A stretch of DNA of 8,906 nt from Flavobacteriales bacterium CG_4_9_14_3_um_filter_32_8 (GTDB lineage Bacteria; Bacteroidota; Bacteroidia; Flavobacteriales_E; Vicingaceae): positions 13,853-22,758 of the forward strand of contig PFUQ01000125.1 of the NCBI GenBank assembly GCA_002790175.1. The letters run 5' to 3'. The translations under genes were made by a program, and so were the position numbers. Of the stretch, positions 7,780-8,906 are shown piece after piece; the stretch's first letter is position 1; every line of letters begins with the position of its first letter. The notes below the pieces were generated by a model. That model worked only from the letters and a program-made list of their open reading frames with translations. It was not told where the DNA came from and did not search any database.

Positions 7780-8906
7780 ATGAAATGTAAAAACTATCAT
7801 TTGGAATCATATTACTTCATAAAATACAATCAATTTACCAATCTTAATCACATTAATAAATACGCTCAAACTAATGCTATTATTTGCTTTGATTTTGAAG
7901 ATAGTATCAAAAACTCTCAGGAGAAAATATTACATAGAAATTACTTCAAAGTTATTCTAAATGAAATTATTCCAAAAGCTAATAGTATTAAAATTGGTGT
8001 AAGATTAAATGCTGATAATAATGAGTTACAGAAAGATATTGAAACATTAAAAAATCAGAAAATCTATTCGATACTCATTCCGAAAGTTGAAAATAGTGAA
8101 CAAATAAGAGCTATTGAAAAAAAGCTCATTCACAACAATATCGATTTTGAAGAATTAATTCCTATTATTGAAAGTAGCGATGGACTTAAAAATTTAAGTA
8201 AATTAATTCGTGATGCACCAAAAAGAGTAAAGAAAATTGGATTTGGTCACTGTGATTATAACTTAAGTATAAAATCACTTCCTTTTTTTCATCAAAACAC
8301 AACTCAATACTGGAAGTGGATTAAAGAATTTAGTAAGATTTTGAAGGCAAAAGATATTTCATTTATTAATTCGGCATATTTGGATTTAGCTAATTTAGAT
8401 TTCTTTAAATCAATGCTAGAAAATCTTCAAGGAATATTTGGAGCAAATTGTAGTCAGTTTTGTTTAACTTCAAAACAATCCTTGCTAGTTAAGAATTTTT
8501 CAAAACTTGAACCTCATCAAAATTTCGAACTTCTTCTCAATAATTGCTATGATTTAACGCTTTCTAGTAATTTTATTGAAGGTATTATATCAGAATTTGA
8601 ACAAGATTCTTTCAATAGGAATTTCGCTATTTCGAAACAAACCAATTCTTTAATTTCTCCTCAAGAATATAAAATGGCGAAATACATGGTATCAAAAAAA
8701 AGTTTAAAAAACATCTATTTCACATTTGTTGGAGGATGTTTTCCTCTACAACACAACATATTGTTTGAGGATTTATTTCATCAAAAATTAAAGCGAAAAA
8801 TTGAAATTAACTTTAATAGAACATTCGACATCAATATTATTAGATATGAAAGATTCTTAACTTGTTTAGAAAAAATCAAAGATTATAACAATAAAAGTCC
8901 AATTGA
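7780..8906 (+). CDS. HpcH/HpaI (CitE-like) aldolase/lyase family protein with an extra C-terminal domain (partial, runs off the right edge)
   Basis: An open frame of 375 codons runs from ATG at 7780 to the right edge. An in-frame TAA at 7750-7752 bounds it upstream. Residues 1-245 read as an HpcH/HpaI-type TIM barrel: AIICFDFEDSI (33-43, the D-x-EDS motif), VRLN with R75, ILIPKVENSEQI (98-109), LIPIIESSDGL with E131, KIGFGHCDYNLSI with D159, and a GIFGANCSQFCLTSKQ segment (218-233) where the family usually has G...IHP.Q. R75, E131 and D159 match the residues expected to bind substrate and Mg2+ in CitE-like enzymes, so catalysis on a 2-oxo acid or acyl-CoA type substrate is plausible, but the substrate is unknown. 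After a linker, IYFTFVGGCFPLQHNILFED (312-331) begins a second domain resembling the first block of SGNH/GDSL hydrolases, with Cys320 at the Ser position. That second assignment is tentative. The gene is in the same direction as tsaD with its own promoter candidate and looks unrelated to it. No stop or frameshift interrupts the visible part. Confidence 0.75.
   Translation, partial: MKCKNYHLESYYFIKYNQFTNLNHINKYAQTNAIICFDFEDSIKNSQEKILHRNYFKVILNEIIPKANSIKIGVRLNADNNELQKDIETLKNQKIYSILIPKVENSEQIRAIEKKLIHNNIDFEELIPIIESSDGLKNLSKLIRDAPKRVKKIGFGHCDYNLSIKSLPFFHQNTTQYWKWIKEFSKILKAKDISFINSAYLDLANLDFFKSMLENLQGIFGANCSQFCLTSKQSLLVKNFSKLEPHQNFELLLNNCYDLTLSSNFIEGIISEFEQDSFNRNFAISKQTNSLISPQEYKMAKYMVSKKSLKNIYFTFVGGCFPLQHNILFEDLFHQKLKRKIEINFNRTFDINIIRYERFLTCLEKIKDYNNKSPI

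Noticed and set aside
1..8906. CRISPR arrays, tRNA or rRNA genes, insertion sequences, phage or toxin-antitoxin genes
   Set aside because: Both strands were read for regular direct repeats, cloverleaf-type sequences, transposase motifs and small gene pairs; none was found, and coding density leaves spacers of only 162, 73 and 84 bases.

Overview
The window reads as chromosomal DNA of a low-G+C member of the Bacteroidota, most likely Flavobacteriales-like. The base composition is strongly AT-rich. The proteins are rich in Ile, Asn and Lys. The outer-membrane receptor has the CarboxypepD_reg-like N-terminal domain typical of this phylum, and the intergenic regions carry matches to the Bacteroidota -7 promoter element TAnnTTTG. 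The genus cannot be fixed from the sequence alone.

Layout, left to right. Positions 1-2015 (minus strand) hold a TonB-dependent outer-membrane receptor whose C-terminal end lies beyond the left edge. Positions 2016-2177 are a spacer with two nested inverted repeats and two copies of TACATTTG on the minus strand, which could serve the receptor gene. Positions 2178-6599 (minus) encode a very large TamB-like translocation/assembly protein, whose true start is probably a little upstream of 6599 at a non-standard codon. A very short divergent region follows. Positions 6673-7695 (plus) encode TsaD, the tRNA t6A37 threonylcarbamoyltransferase subunit. After an 84-base spacer with a good promoter candidate and an inverted repeat, positions 7780-8906 (plus) encode a protein with an HpcH/HpaI (CitE-like) TIM-barrel lyase/aldolase N-terminus and a second, possibly SGNH-like, domain that runs off the right edge.

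The left two thirds form a cell-envelope block: a periplasm-spanning TamB, which in other bacteria supports outer-membrane assembly and phospholipid traffic, followed on the same strand by an outer-membrane beta-barrel receptor. TsaD is a housekeeping translation gene that happens to be divergent from tamB. The right-hand gene looks like the start of a different, more accessory locus. Such HpcH/HpaI proteins can sit in surface-polysaccharide or small-molecule clusters, but the window ends too early to tell.

No tRNA, rRNA, CRISPR array, insertion sequence or phage gene was seen. No stretch longer than about 160 bases lacks a gene. The most unusual items are the two-part CitE-like protein with a GGC motif where a GDS-type motif would be expected, and the missing standard start codon of tamB.
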